Shown here one piece after another: positions 43,090 through 52,032 of a stretch of 64,000 nucleotides of DNA. The first letter of the stretch is position 1; each line of letters opens with the position of its first letter. The notes below the pieces were generated by a model, which worked only from the letters and a program-made list of their open reading frames with translations, was not told where the DNA came from and did not search any database. This DNA is from Janthinobacterium sp. B9-8. Lineage in GTDB: Bacteria > Pseudomonadota > Gammaproteobacteria > Burkholderiales > Chitinibacteraceae. The DNA lies in NCBI RefSeq assembly GCF_000969645.2, contig NZ_CP014222.1, positions 496,001 to 560,000 on the forward strand. The letters are read 5' to 3'. The translations under genes and the position numbers were made by a program.

Positions 43090-43225
43090 ACCTTATAATT
43101 GCATTAGCTTGCAGTATTGATTTGAAACGCGCAAATGGCTAGTCCAAATAGGTCACTTGTTGGGATTCGCTGAGTGTGCAAAACAGCATTTTGATGCTTT
43201 TTCTGCAGTTTAATTTTGATAGCAT

Positions 43226-43546
43226 TTATTCCCCGCTACACGCACATCCACCGCTGCCACACCCTTCACCCGCTGCTGCTTCTGGTTTAGGTTGAATTGA
43301 AAAATCAATCACAATTGCCTCATGATCGCGCTGAATATATGTGGCTTTAACCTGGCCTTGATAACGTTGCTCAATTTGCGCTAATAAAGGCAATGGATCG
43401 TGATCATTAATAAAGCGCATCGTTTCGCCTTCATTGAGCGATTCGATGGCCCCAAAGATGGCTGCATGGCGAAAGCGCTTGGCGATACCGCGCGCATCAA
43501 AGCCGTATACGCCGTCTAATTGAGTGGGGAGGCTACAGTTATGCAT
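43226..43546 (-). CDS. DUF2249 protein with Cys-rich tail
   Basis: A 106-residue cytoplasmic protein of the DUF2249 family (TusA-like fold): LDGVYGFDARGIAKRFRHAA, then the diagnostic ETMRFINDHDPLPLLAQIEQRY. The C-terminus ends in a Gly/Cys cluster (GCGSGGCACSGE) that could bind a metal. DUF2249 genes commonly accompany NO-reductase and denitrification genes. Here it follows norB, separated by a 115-bp inverted repeat, and probably shares its NsrR control. Function not established; NO-linked repair or metal handling is an inference. Confidence 0.88.
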   Translation of the reverse strand: MHNCSLPTQLDGVYGFDARGIAKRFRHAAIFGAIESLNEGETMRFINDHDPLPLLAQIEQRYQGQVKATYIQRDHEAIVIDFSIQPKPEAAAGEGCGSGGCACSGE

Positions 43547-43574
43547 GGTGATTCCTTTTAATTAAAAATATGGC

Positions 43575-43681
43575 GTAGCTTGGGTTAGCGGGTTTGTTCG
43601 CCTATTTGAGGCGGACAAACCTGCTTTACCCAACATTTAGGTGCATTGGCTTATGCGATAAAACTTGCTAACCCAAGCTAC
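43575..43681. repeat. 15-bp perfect inverted repeat spanning 107 bases between norB and the DUF2249 gene
   Basis: GTAGCTTGGGTTAGC (43575-43589) and its exact complement GCTAACCCAAGCTAC (43667-43681) bracket a segment with further pairing (GGTTTGTTCGCC / GGCGGACAAACC around 43591-43622). It resembles in style the GTAGGG inverted repeats but has different arm sequence. Confidence 0.8.
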
Positions 43682-43703
43682 AAATTTATTTAAAACAATT
43701 CTC

Positions 43704-46046
43704 TCAAGCATCTACCAACTTGCCCGTAGGCACAGGCATACGATCTCTGCCCAGTAGTTTCAGGGCAAATACGGCGAGATACACCACGCCTACCGAGAAC
43801 ACGATATCGCCTGGTACACGTAGCCAGACTAAGGTTTCCATCACAGGTGAGTGGATAATTTCAGCAGAGCGGGCATACCACAGGCCGTGTTCTACGCTGG
43901 CAATGGCCTGGTAAATGCCGGATGGCAGCAGCGACATAAATACCATCATAAATAGGCCAATATTCAGTGACCAGAAAGCGGGTTTCAGCAGCTTGTCATT
44001 CCAGTTGGCAGCAGGAGCAAGGCCGCGTAAGCAGAACAACATTAGGCCGATGCCGAGCATGCCGTACACACCAAAGAGCGCGGCGTGAGCGTGGGCTGCG
44101 GTCATATTCAGGCCTTGCACGTAATACAGCGAGATAGGCGGGTTAATTGCAAAGCCTAGCAAGCCTGCGCCGACGGTATTCCAAAACCCTACGGCGACAA
44201 AACACATGATTGCCCAGCGATATTTAGCCACCCACGGTGCGGCTTGGTTATGGTGATAGGTTTGATAGGCTTCTGCACCAATCAGCGCTAAAGGCACGAC
44301 TTCTAAGGCTGAGAACATCGCGCCAACTGCAATGACGCTGGTTGGTGAGCCGGTAAAGTAGAGGTGATGCAGCGTGCCTAAAATACCGCCAAATAAGAAC
44401 ACAATCGTTTCAAGTACAATGGCACGGTTGGCCGATGCGGCGCGGATTAAGCCTAAGCGGCTGAGCAGCAGGGCAATCACGGCGGTGGCAAATACTTCAA
44501 AGAAGCCTTCTACCCACAGATGAACTAACCACCAGCGCCAGTATTCAATCAGCGCGTAATGGGTTTTTTGGCCCCATACCAAAGATGATGCGTAAAACAG
44601 GCCGATACATACCGCAGAGATAAACACCATGGCGATCAGGCCTTGGCTTTCGGATGGTTTACGCAGCGCAGGCCATAAGCCACGGCCCAGTAAGCCAGCC
44701 CAAATTAGCAGGCCAATAAACAGCAGCACTTGCCATACACGGCCCATACTGGTGTATTCTAAACCTTGATTACCTAGCCAAAAGCTATAGCTGGTGCCCA
44801 AGCGCTGTAAGGTGCCGACCCAGCCACAGGCAATCGATCCAAGCACAATCAACAGCAGGGCATAAAACAACACATCCACACCGAATTTTTGAAACTTAGG
44901 CTCTTTGCCGCCTAATACCGGCGCTAAAAACAGGCCTGTTGCCAGCCATGCGGTGGCAATCCATAACACGCCCAGCTGGGTGTGAATGGTGCGGCTAATG
45001 GTAAACGGCAGCACTTCTGCCAGCGGAATCCCAAAGAAGCTACCGCCTTCTACTTGGTAATGCGCAGAAACAATCCCCATCCCAACTTGCACCAGCAGTA
45101 AACCAATCACCACATAGAAATACTTCATGGTGGCTTTCATCGACGGCGTCAGCTTGAGTGTGACCAGCGGGTCGTTTTCTGGGCAAATCACCGGCTCTTC
45201 ATCGCGGTGCATTTGGTGGAACAAGATCATCCCGGCAATCCCAGCTAGCAATAAAATAATGCTGGCAATCGACCAAACGCTGGTACCTGTGGTCGGGGTA
45301 TTGGCTACCAGCGGCTCGTGCGGCCAGTTGCTGGTGTAGGAAATAGCCTCTTCAGCCCTAGGGGGATTTGTGGAGGGAGAAAGCGTATCAGCGGCGGGAC
45401 GATTGGGGGTGTAGGAAATATGATCAATGCCGGGGCGATTAGTGGTGGCCGACCATGCCGACCAAAAGAAGAAAGCGGGTAGGGCTTTCAAGTCGTCAGC
45501 ATTTTTAATCGAGCCAGAAATCATCGCGTATTGCTCGCGCAGCTTATCTTGCGAAGCATCTGTACCGAATAGGCCCATATAGTGCTGCGCTACTTGCTCG
45601 ATTGCCACGGCTCTATCGGCTTGAATAGTGAGCGTATCGCTGGCTTTATCGTAAGTGTTGCTACGCATCACCGAGATTAAGCGCGCATCCAACGGCGCTT
45701 GCTCTTCGCGGCTGAGCTGGCTGTAGTCTTTTTTAAACTGCTGCCTTGCCCAGATTTCACGCAGAGTAATCGCCTCGCGGTGCAGCCAATCGGCCGACCA
45801 ATCTGGCGCCACATAACTGCCGTGCCCCCAAACCGAGCCCATCTGCTGGCCACCAGCTGACAACCAAGCCTCCTGCCCCCGCTGAATTTGCTCGCCGCTA
45901 TACAGCAGCTTGCCGGTACTACTTAAAACTTGTTGGGGAATCGGCGGTTTCTCTAGGTAAATTTCCCGACCTATCCAGCCGAGCACGGCAAAAGACAGGA
46001 AGAAAATGACCGCAAGCGAGCGCCAGAGATTGCGCGTTTTATGCAT
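43704..46046 (-). CDS. norB: Quinol-dependent nitric oxide reductase
   Basis: A 780-residue inner-membrane heme-copper-family enzyme reducing NO to N2O with quinol electrons. The extended N-terminal region (residues about 35-290, including GQEAWLSAGGQQMGSVWGHG) marks the single-subunit qNOR type rather than the cytochrome-c NorBC type. Metal-site motifs are intact: HLWVEGFFEVFATA with the FeB His and Glu, LHHLYFTG, and MTAAHAHAALFGVYG with the heme ligand histidines. There are about 14 membrane helices. The upstream region has a good NsrR operator over the -35 element. The ATG at 46046 follows a GGAGC ribosome site. This is likely NO detoxification rather than full denitrification, as no nir or nos genes are seen. 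Confidence 0.96.
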   Translation of the reverse strand: MHKTRNLWRSLAVIFFLSFAVLGWIGREIYLEKPPIPQQVLSSTGKLLYSGEQIQRGQEAWLSAGGQQMGSVWGHGSYVAPDWSADWLHREAITLREIWARQQFKKDYSQLSREEQAPLDARLISVMRSNTYDKASDTLTIQADRAVAIEQVAQHYMGLFGTDASQDKLREQYAMISGSIKNADDLKALPAFFFWSAWSATTNRPGIDHISYTPNRPAADTLSPSTNPPRAEEAISYTSNWPHEPLVANTPTTGTSVWSIASIILLLAGIAGMILFHQMHRDEEPVICPENDPLVTLKLTPSMKATMKYFYVVIGLLLVQVGMGIVSAHYQVEGGSFFGIPLAEVLPFTISRTIHTQLGVLWIATAWLATGLFLAPVLGGKEPKFQKFGVDVLFYALLLIVLGSIACGWVGTLQRLGTSYSFWLGNQGLEYTSMGRVWQVLLFIGLLIWAGLLGRGLWPALRKPSESQGLIAMVFISAVCIGLFYASSLVWGQKTHYALIEYWRWWLVHLWVEGFFEVFATAVIALLLSRLGLIRAASANRAIVLETIVFLFGGILGTLHHLYFTGSPTSVIAVGAMFSALEVVPLALIGAEAYQTYHHNQAAPWVAKYRWAIMCFVAVGFWNTVGAGLLGFAINPPISLYYVQGLNMTAAHAHAALFGVYGMLGIGLMLFCLRGLAPAANWNDKLLKPAFWSLNIGLFMMVFMSLLPSGIYQAIASVEHGLWYARSAEIIHSPVMETLVWLRVPGDIVFSVGVVYLAVFALKLLGRDRMPVPTGKLVDA

Positions 46047-46091
46047 GATGTGCTCCGGATGGGTGAGGCGTATTGGGATCTATATGTGCAT

Positions 46092-46133
46092 AATATATAC
46101 CTATTTTAAAAAGATGCAAATAATATGCATATT
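46092..46133 (-). promoter_or_regulatory. norB promoter with NsrR operator
   Basis: An 11-1-11 dyad at 46111-46133 (AAGATGCAAAT ... ATGCATATT) fits the NsrR consensus half-site AAGATGYATTT. On the minus strand, a -35 TTGCAT (46114-46119) lies within the dyad and a -10 TATATT (46092-46097) or TATTAT follows at 16-18 bases. NsrR binding would block this promoter until NO destroys its iron-sulfur cluster. Confidence 0.75.
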
Positions 46134-46271
46134 ATTGGCGTGGGTAGGGAGCGGGGGTAAAAGCGAGTGGGGTGCAGGCATCCCCACTTCACATTCCAAG
46201 TAAGCGCAGCAACGCTTGGCAAAGTACGCTGCCCGCCTATGCCGCTTATTATCAAGTGCTTTTGAAGTGAT

Positions 46272-47588
46272 TTATCTCAAAATTGGCAAGGTGAGCGTGG
46301 CTTTAATGCCGCCGTTTTTATGCGGGCTTAATTCGAGCTTCCCATTAAAACGCTTGGCGATGGCGGCTACGATGGATAGGCCAAGGCCGCTGCCTTTGGT
46401 GCTGCTACGCCGCCAGAAGCGCTGGGTGACTAAGGCTAGCTCGGCGGGCTGAAGCCCCGGCCCTTGGTCGATGATGCTGAAACAGATTGCTGATTCTAAG
46501 TGCTGTGTTTCCACTCTTACTACGCTATTGGCTGGGGAGTAATTCAGTGCGTTATCTAGCAGATTACGCAGCGCCGTTACAGCAAGAGCTTGGGGCAGGG
46601 CCAGCTGAGCTGTGGCTATTTCGCCTAACTGCACCCGCTCTGGTTGCTGGGGGGCGGCGTCTCTGATGGCTAGTTTTAAGATCTCGTTAGCAGAGGTGCT
46701 TTGCCCGTCATCCCAGCAAAAATCGCCTTCAATCTGGGCCAGTGTCAGTAATTGCGTCAGCGTATGCTGCAGCCTTGCCACGCTTTCTTCGGCATAATCT
46801 AAAGCGGTTTTTGCTTCTTCGCCCTCGGTAATGCGGGCGACTTGCAAGTGGATTTTGATGGCGGTGAGCGGGGTGCGTAATTCATGCGCGGCATCGCTGG
46901 TAAGCTGGCGTTCCCGCTCCAGCGTTTGCTCTATGCGGCTGAGTAATTGATTTAAGCTGTTTACTAAAGGCAGCAGGTCTTTGGGAATATGCTGGGTAGA
47001 GAGCGGGCTTAAAGTTTGCGGCGCTTTGCCTGCAAGGGCTTGGCGAATTTTCTCTAGTGGCAGCAGCCCTTGTCTTACGCCAAACCAAAGTAAAAGCAGG
47101 CTGCCAACAAGTGCCGCCATAAAGGGCAGTGTGGTGGCAAATAGCACATCGTGCAGCATTTGATTTCTTTCGCTTAGCCGGTCGGCGGTGGTGACGCGCA
47201 GGCCGAAGGCTTCGATGGTGTAGCTGCGCCATTGCTCTTTATTGATGGTTAAATCAGTAAAGCCCAGCGTTTCAGAGCGAGTGGCATTGGGATGCGTATG
47301 ATCGGTGCGCGCCAGCACTTCGCCACGCAAGGAGCTGATCTGGCAGGCTAAGCCTTTGCCTGCTGGCAGCAGCAGGGTATCGCGTTTTTTACCTTTGGCC
47401 GCAGCATCCCAGGCAGCGGCATTTTGCGAGATGAGCCCTGCTACCATTTGCGCCGACATGCTTAAGCGTTGATCCAGCGAATTGCGGATTTGCCGGTCCA
47501 GATTATATAAAGTCCAGGCCGTTACGCCGCCCCATAGCAAGCTTAGAGAGATACCAATCAGCAGTAATAAGCGCAGGCGCAGGCTCAT
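46272..47588 (-). CDS. Sensor histidine kinase (QseC/PmrB type)
   Basis: A 438-residue inner-membrane kinase. TM1 (about 5-28), a periplasmic sensor of about 125 residues, TM2 (about 152-172). HisKA has the phospho-His in SDAAHELRTPLTAIKIHLQ, and HATPase_c shows LLDNALNYSP, IDQGPGL and GSGLGLSIVAAIAKRF. The QseC-like N-terminus (DQRLSMSAQMVAGL) supports this class. The start overlaps the response regulator gene by 4 bases. The signal is unknown; it may concern cell-envelope state or metals, as for many QseBC/PmrAB homologues. Confidence 0.92.
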   Translation of the reverse strand: MSLRLRLLLLIGISLSLLWGGVTAWTLYNLDRQIRNSLDQRLSMSAQMVAGLISQNAAAWDAAAKGKKRDTLLLPAGKGLACQISSLRGEVLARTDHTHPNATRSETLGFTDLTINKEQWRSYTIEAFGLRVTTADRLSERNQMLHDVLFATTLPFMAALVGSLLLLWFGVRQGLLPLEKIRQALAGKAPQTLSPLSTQHIPKDLLPLVNSLNQLLSRIEQTLERERQLTSDAAHELRTPLTAIKIHLQVARITEGEEAKTALDYAEESVARLQHTLTQLLTLAQIEGDFCWDDGQSTSANEILKLAIRDAAPQQPERVQLGEIATAQLALPQALAVTALRNLLDNALNYSPANSVVRVETQHLESAICFSIIDQGPGLQPAELALVTQRFWRRSSTKGSGLGLSIVAAIAKRFNGKLELSPHKNGGIKATLTLPILR

Positions 47589-48250
47589 CGTTTTACTCCG
47601 CCGTAGCGATAGCCCATGCCGCGGATGGTCTCGATAATCTCGCCGCCTAATTTGCGGCGCAGATGATAAATATGCACATTGAGGGCATTGCTTTCGATTT
47701 CTTCGCTGAAATCGTACAGCCGGTCTTTGAGCTGCTCGGCGCTAAGTATTCGTTCTTTGGCTTGCATCAGAGCAGCCAGCAGCGCCATTTCCCGTCGGGA
47801 TAAGGGTATGGCTTGCTCATGCAGGCTGACATGGCCCGTAGCGGGGTTGAGCTTTAATGGCCCATCTTCGATCAGATCAACGCAACGCCCGGCAACACGC
47901 CGCTGCAAGGCGTGTAAGCGGGCGACTAATTCGTCTAAATCAAAAGGCTTCAGCAGATAATCATCGGCCCCTCGTTGCAATGCCATTACTTTGTCTTTTA
48001 CTGAATCACGCGCGGTCAGCACAAGGATGGGTAAAACGATGCCTTTTGCTCTTAAACGTGGCAGGAGTTTCATGCCGTCTTCGTCAGGTAAGCCAAGATC
48101 TAGAATCAGCACATCGCAATTTAAAGTGGCAAGCGCAGCCTCTGCCATTGCGGCACTCGCCACGCTGTCTACCGTGAATTGATGGGCCCGCAAGCCCGCT
48201 TTAATGCCATGGGCAATTAATTCGTTGTCTTCTACCAGCAGCACGCGCAT
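47585..48250 (-). CDS. OmpR/PhoB-family response regulator (QseB/PmrA type)
   Basis: A 221-residue DNA-binding regulator. The receiver domain has MRVLLVEDNELI, phospho-Asp in LILDLGLPDEDG, the switch Thr in VLTARD and Lys in LKPFD. The C-terminal winged helix has ALNVHIYHLRRKLG and IIETIRGMGYRYG. Start at 48250 (MRVLL) is preferred to 48274, because the extra eight residues are not family-like. It is the partner of the overlapping kinase gene. The 108-base gap to the divergent dsbD start suggests it may control the disulfide operon too, but that is speculative. Confidence 0.93.
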   Translation of the reverse strand: MRVLLVEDNELIAHGIKAGLRAHQFTVDSVASAAMAEAALATLNCDVLILDLGLPDEDGMKLLPRLRAKGIVLPILVLTARDSVKDKVMALQRGADDYLLKPFDLDELVARLHALQRRVAGRCVDLIEDGPLKLNPATGHVSLHEQAIPLSRREMALLAALMQAKERILSAEQLKDRLYDFSEEIESNALNVHIYHLRRKLGGEIIETIRGMGYRYGGVKR

Positions 48251-48357
48251 GGGTGATTTTTCCTTGCTTCGCATTCAGGCCGCAGATTATTGCACAGTTA
48301 ATGTTGCCTTAATCCGAAGGCGACATCCTTACATTTCCGGTTTTGATTTTGGAGTGA

Positions 48358-50142
48358 TTGATGTTGCGTTCATTATGGATAGGCCTGCTACTGGCCCTGC
48401 TATGGCTGCCTTTCGCTCAGGCAGAGGAAAATTTTTTACCGCCAGAGCAAGCTTTTAAACTGGTGGTGAGCCAGGAGAAATCCGGCCAGATCAAGCTGCA
48501 TTGGGATATTGCCCAAGGCTATTACCTTTACCGTAAAAATATAAAAGTAGAGAGCCTGCCTGCGGGCCTTATCGAAAAAACAGAGCTACCCGCCGGTGTG
48601 CCTAAGACGGATGAATTCTTTGGTGAAACCGAGGTCTACTTTAATCAGGTGGATGTGCTGCTTAAAGCGACTCATGCCAAGGAGCTGGTCATCAGCTGGC
48701 AGGGGTGCGCTGAAGCGGGGCTGTGCTATCAGCCGCAAACACGGCAAATTAAATTGGATCAGCTGGATGCCTTAGACAGGCCTTCATTACCTAACCCGCT
48801 TAATCTCAGTGATAGCCAACCGCCTGTGTCTGAAGACTTACCTGCAGGCGATCTGGCAGAAGATCAGCAAATTGCACAGCGATTAAGCCAGGCGCATTTG
48901 GGATGGATGCTGCTGATGTTTTTGGGGCTGGGCTTACTAATGACGTTTACCCCCTGCGTGTTACCGATGGTGCCTATTCTTTCTAGCTTAATTGCAGGTA
49001 GTGGGGCCTCACCTCGGCGCGGTTTTATGCTTTCACTGGCGTTTGTTTTACCTATGGCGCTGACTTACGCTGCATTGGGGGCGGCTGCGGCGATGGCAGG
49101 GGCGAATCTGCAGGCATTTTTGCAAAATCCTTGGGCGCTGGGCGTGTTCGGCATGATTTTTGTGCTTTTGGCGCTGGCGATGTTCGGGGTGTACGAGTTG
49201 CAGTTGCCCGCGGTGGTGCGTGATCGGCTCTCTGCAGCCAATCAAAAGTCGCAAGGCGGAACAATAGGCGGCGCGGCCATGATGGGATTTTTGTCGGCCT
49301 TGCTGGTGGGCCCGTGCATGACTGCGCCATTGGCGGGGGCTTTACTTTATATCAGCAATACTGGCGATGTATTGAAAGGGAGTCTGGCCTTACTCTTTAT
49401 GGGGCTGGGAATGGGCTTGCCGCTGCTTCTGGTGGGCACGCTAGGCGCACGTTTTCTGCCGCGCCCCGGCATATGGATGAATCGGGTCAAAATGGTGTTT
49501 GGCTTTGTGCTGCTGGGTATGGCTATTTTGTTTCTGGCCCGCATCATGCCGCCAGCACTGGCTTTGGCGTTATGGGGGGCTTTATTACTGGCGATGGCTT
49601 TTTGCCTATGGGCTTTATTGCCGCAAAGCGAAGCCTGGGCAATCCGTAGTCTTGCTGCTGTGATGGCGCTTTGGGGCGCGGCAATGGTGCTGGGCGCTGC
49701 CGCAGGTAATCATAATCCGTATCAGCCTTTAGTATTTATGCAGGCAACAGCGGTGAATACTCTTGAGCGGCCTTTTCTGGAGCGGTTTACCACGGTAAAA
49801 AGCGCGGGCGAATTGGCTGCAGAAATCCAATCGGCCAGCGGGCAAGGGCAGTGGGCCTTGGTGGATTACTACGCGGACTGGTGCGTGGCTTGCAAAGAAA
49901 TCGAGCGCGATGTGCTGGGCGATGTCCGCGTGCAGCAAGCCTTAGCGGGCATGCGATTAATCCGCCCGGACGTGACCACCTCTGGCGATCAAAGCCAGGC
50001 ACTACTCTCTGCTTATCAGGTGCTTGGCCCGCCCACGCTCTTGCTTATTGGCCCCGATGGTAAGGAGCGGCGGGCACAGCGGATTGTGGGCAAGCTGAGC
50101 GCCGATGCCTTTCTTGCTCGCTTAGCGCAAGCCAAGTTATGA
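48358..50142 (+). CDS. dsbD: Thiol:disulfide interchange protein DsbD
   Basis: A 594-residue inner-membrane reductant conduit. A signal peptide (ending AQA) is followed by the periplasmic alpha domain with its Cys pair in GCAEAGLCY. Eight membrane helices carry the beta-domain cysteines in TPCVLPMVP and VGPCMTAPL. The C-terminal gamma thioredoxin domain has WCVACKE. It carries electrons from cytoplasmic thioredoxin to periplasmic isomerases. Its last 4 bases overlap the next gene (ATGA), giving the operon dsbD - Lgt-like-TlpA - dsbG. Confidence 0.96.
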   Translation: MMLRSLWIGLLLALLWLPFAQAEENFLPPEQAFKLVVSQEKSGQIKLHWDIAQGYYLYRKNIKVESLPAGLIEKTELPAGVPKTDEFFGETEVYFNQVDVLLKATHAKELVISWQGCAEAGLCYQPQTRQIKLDQLDALDRPSLPNPLNLSDSQPPVSEDLPAGDLAEDQQIAQRLSQAHLGWMLLMFLGLGLLMTFTPCVLPMVPILSSLIAGSGASPRRGFMLSLAFVLPMALTYAALGAAAAMAGANLQAFLQNPWALGVFGMIFVLLALAMFGVYELQLPAVVRDRLSAANQKSQGGTIGGAAMMGFLSALLVGPCMTAPLAGALLYISNTGDVLKGSLALLFMGLGMGLPLLLVGTLGARFLPRPGIWMNRVKMVFGFVLLGMAILFLARIMPPALALALWGALLLAMAFCLWALLPQSEAWAIRSLAAVMALWGAAMVLGAAAGNHNPYQPLVFMQATAVNTLERPFLERFTTVKSAGELAAEIQSASGQGQWALVDYYADWCVACKEIERDVLGDVRVQQALAGMRLIRPDVTTSGDQSQALLSAYQVLGPPTLLLIGPDGKERRAQRIVGKLSADAFLARLAQAKL

Positions 50143-50942
50143 ATAGCATGATGAGTATCGGCCCTTTTCCTCTGGCCTATGCAGTGTTGGGTCTATCGCT
50201 CTTGATCGGTGCAGGCGTGGGGCGCTATCTGGCGAAAGGACAAGGCATCGGCTCCCTGCTGCTTGATCTTTTATTGGCAGGGGTGCTGGGCGCACGTTTG
50301 GTGTTTATTGCCCTGTGGTTTGATCTTTACCCCTCACTCTGGGCCATGATCGATTTACGCGATGGCGGCTACAACGTGTGGGGCGGCTTGGTGGCGGCCT
50401 TGCTGTATGCAGGATGGCGGGTGAGATTAAACGTGCCTTTGCGTCGGCCCCTTGCCTGGAGCCTGCTGGCCAGCGTATTGGCTTGGGGGGCGATGACGAC
50501 CATGCTGAGCATGCAAAAGAGCGCGCCACTTTCTGCCTTGCCCTTGCAGCATTTAGCCGGCACAACGACCACGCTGGGTAAATTGGCCGAAGGTAAACCA
50601 CTGGTGCTTAATCTATGGGCCAGTTGGTGTCCGCCTTGCCTACGTGAAATGCCGGTGCTGCAAGCCGCTCAAGCGGCAGAGCCCAATATCCGTTTTGTGT
50701 TTGCCAATCAGGGCGAAGCAAATGCCGTTGTTGAGCAGTATTTACACAAAAATAAGCTGAATCTAAACCATGTACTGGTTGATCCTTTTAGCCTGCTGGC
50801 TAAGGAATACGGCACGGTGGCGTTTCCAAGCACATTGTTTTTTAGTGCAGATGGCCAATTGCTGGGCTCTCACCTTGGTGAGCTGTCAGCTGCTTCTTTA
50901 GCCAGTAAGCTTCAATTACTGCGCTCTGCCCAGCCAGAATAG
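50139..50942 (+). CDS. TlpA-like thioredoxin with Lgt-like membrane domain
   Basis: A 267-residue protein. Residues 1 to about 125 form a 4-helix membrane module that resembles part of prolipoprotein diacylglyceryl transferase (Lgt): GVLGARLVFIALWFD matches the Lgt GARLGYVLFY region, and DGGYNVWGGLVAALLYAGWR matches GGMSFHGGLIG. The histidine that Lgt needs there is replaced by Trp, so Lgt activity is unlikely. Residues about 140-265 form a TlpA/ResA-type thioredoxin with the active site WASWCPPCLREMP. It presumably receives electrons from DsbD and reduces a periplasmic client. Located between dsbD (4-base overlap) and dsbG (10-base gap). Confidence 0.85.
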   Translation: MNSMMSIGPFPLAYAVLGLSLLIGAGVGRYLAKGQGIGSLLLDLLLAGVLGARLVFIALWFDLYPSLWAMIDLRDGGYNVWGGLVAALLYAGWRVRLNVPLRRPLAWSLLASVLAWGAMTTMLSMQKSAPLSALPLQHLAGTTTTLGKLAEGKPLVLNLWASWCPPCLREMPVLQAAQAAEPNIRFVFANQGEANAVVEQYLHKNKLNLNHVLVDPFSLLAKEYGTVAFPSTLFFSADGQLLGSHLGELSAASLASKLQLLRSAQPE

Positions 50943-50952
50943 GAATAATCAA

Positions 50953-51699
50953 ATGAAAGTAATCATCACCGTATTAGTTAGTAGCTTATTGATCATGAGC
51001 CATGCCCAGGCCGCATCCAATTGGCCTGCTCCGATTAAAGCTTTAGAAAGCAAAGGGATGGAAGTGCTGGATAGCTTTAAAGCCCCCGGCGGCGTAACAG
51101 GCTATGCCGCCTTATATCAGCAGCAGCCGGTCACGGTTTATCTAACGGCCGATGGCAAACAAGCGATTATTGGCTCGATGGTCGATAGCAAAGGCGAGCC
51201 GCTTAATCAGGCGCATGTTGATCAGCTATTTAGCAATAAGCTTTGGAAGCAGCTGGAAGAGAGCCATTGGATTCGCGATGGTAATAAAAATGCGCCAAGG
51301 ATTGTGTATATGTTTACCGATCCTAATTGCCCCTATTGCAATAAATTGTGGAATGACGCTCGGCCTTGGGTGAACGCAGGCAAGGTGCAGATCCGGCATA
51401 TTATGGTGGGCATTATTAAAAGCGATAGCATGGGTAAAGCTGCCGCATTGATGACTTCCAAAGCGCCAGAGGCTGCGCTTTATCAGCATGAAAAACAGCA
51501 TGCCAGCGGCGGGGTAAAGCCTTTGGCTCAGATCCCTAAAGACGCGCGCAGTAAGCTAGATGCCAATTATCAATTGATGCAGCGATTTGGCGCTTTTGCT
51601 ACACCCGTGACGTTTTACAAAGACAGCGAGGGCAAAATGCAAAAAACACAGGGTGCACCACCGGCAGAAATGCTGCCCAAAATATTCGGCCCGCGCTGA
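50953..51699 (+). CDS. dsbG: Thiol:disulfide interchange protein DsbG
   Basis: A 248-residue periplasmic thiol isomerase/chaperone with signal peptide (ending AQA near residue 20). An N-terminal dimerisation domain (about 25-85; KALESKGMEVLDSFKAPGGV) is followed by a thioredoxin fold with Cys126-Pro-Tyr-Cys129 (FTDPNCPYCN). The cis-Pro segment reads FATPVTFY, with the Thr typical of DsbG rather than DsbC. It is kept reduced by DsbD, which is encoded in the same operon. DsbG protects single cysteines from sulfenylation, which fits an oxidative and nitrosative stress neighbourhood. Confidence 0.93.
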   Translation: MKVIITVLVSSLLIMSHAQAASNWPAPIKALESKGMEVLDSFKAPGGVTGYAALYQQQPVTVYLTADGKQAIIGSMVDSKGEPLNQAHVDQLFSNKLWKQLEESHWIRDGNKNAPRIVYMFTDPNCPYCNKLWNDARPWVNAGKVQIRHIMVGIIKSDSMGKAAALMTSKAPEAALYQHEKQHASGGVKPLAQIPKDARSKLDANYQLMQRFGAFATPVTFYKDSEGKMQKTQGAPPAEMLPKIFGPR

Positions 51700-51732
51700 G
51701 GTTTATAAGAGAGGCATACCCGCTGTATTGAT

Positions 51733-51761
51733 AAAAAAGGAGCCGCTTAAACAGCGGCTCC
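51733..51761 (-). terminator. Rho-independent terminator between dsbG and the VF530 gene
   Basis: GGAGCCGCT (51739-51747) pairs with AGCGGCTCC (51753-51761) around TAAAC. On the minus strand it is followed by TTTTTT, so it ends the nsrR-VF530 transcript; the same stem may also stop dsbG messages. Confidence 0.8.
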
Positions 51762-51792
51762 GGTGGGCATGGATTCAATGGGCTAACGGCGT

Positions 51793-52005
51793 TTAGCGGC
51801 GCATTCTGGCATCGAGTTCTTCCACCTTGGTCCGAGCCCAAGGGGTGCGGCGCAGAAATTTTAAGCTGGATTTGATTGATGGTTCTTTTTCAAAGCATTG
51901 AATCGGAATGCGGCGGGCCAGCTCTGGCCAGCCGAAGTGTTCTACTAAATCAGTGAGGATTTTTTCCAGCGTAATGCCGTGCTGGGGATTATTTATTTGG
52001 GTCAT
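51793..52005 (-). CDS. VF530 family (DUF2132) small DNA-binding-like protein
   Basis: A 70-residue cytoplasmic protein. The family sequence is almost complete: [21 protein letters not shown], then [31 protein letters not shown]. The founding structure from Vibrio fischeri was described as resembling DNA-binding proteins, but no function is proven. It begins 28 bases after the nsrR stop on the same strand, so it may be part of the NO-responsive transcript. Confidence 0.92.
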   Translation of the reverse strand: MTQINNPQHGITLEKILTDLVEHFGWPELARRIPIQCFEKEPSIKSSLKFLRRTPWARTKVEELDARMRR

Positions 52006-52032
52006 GGTGTTACTTTTTATAAATGGTCTGAA

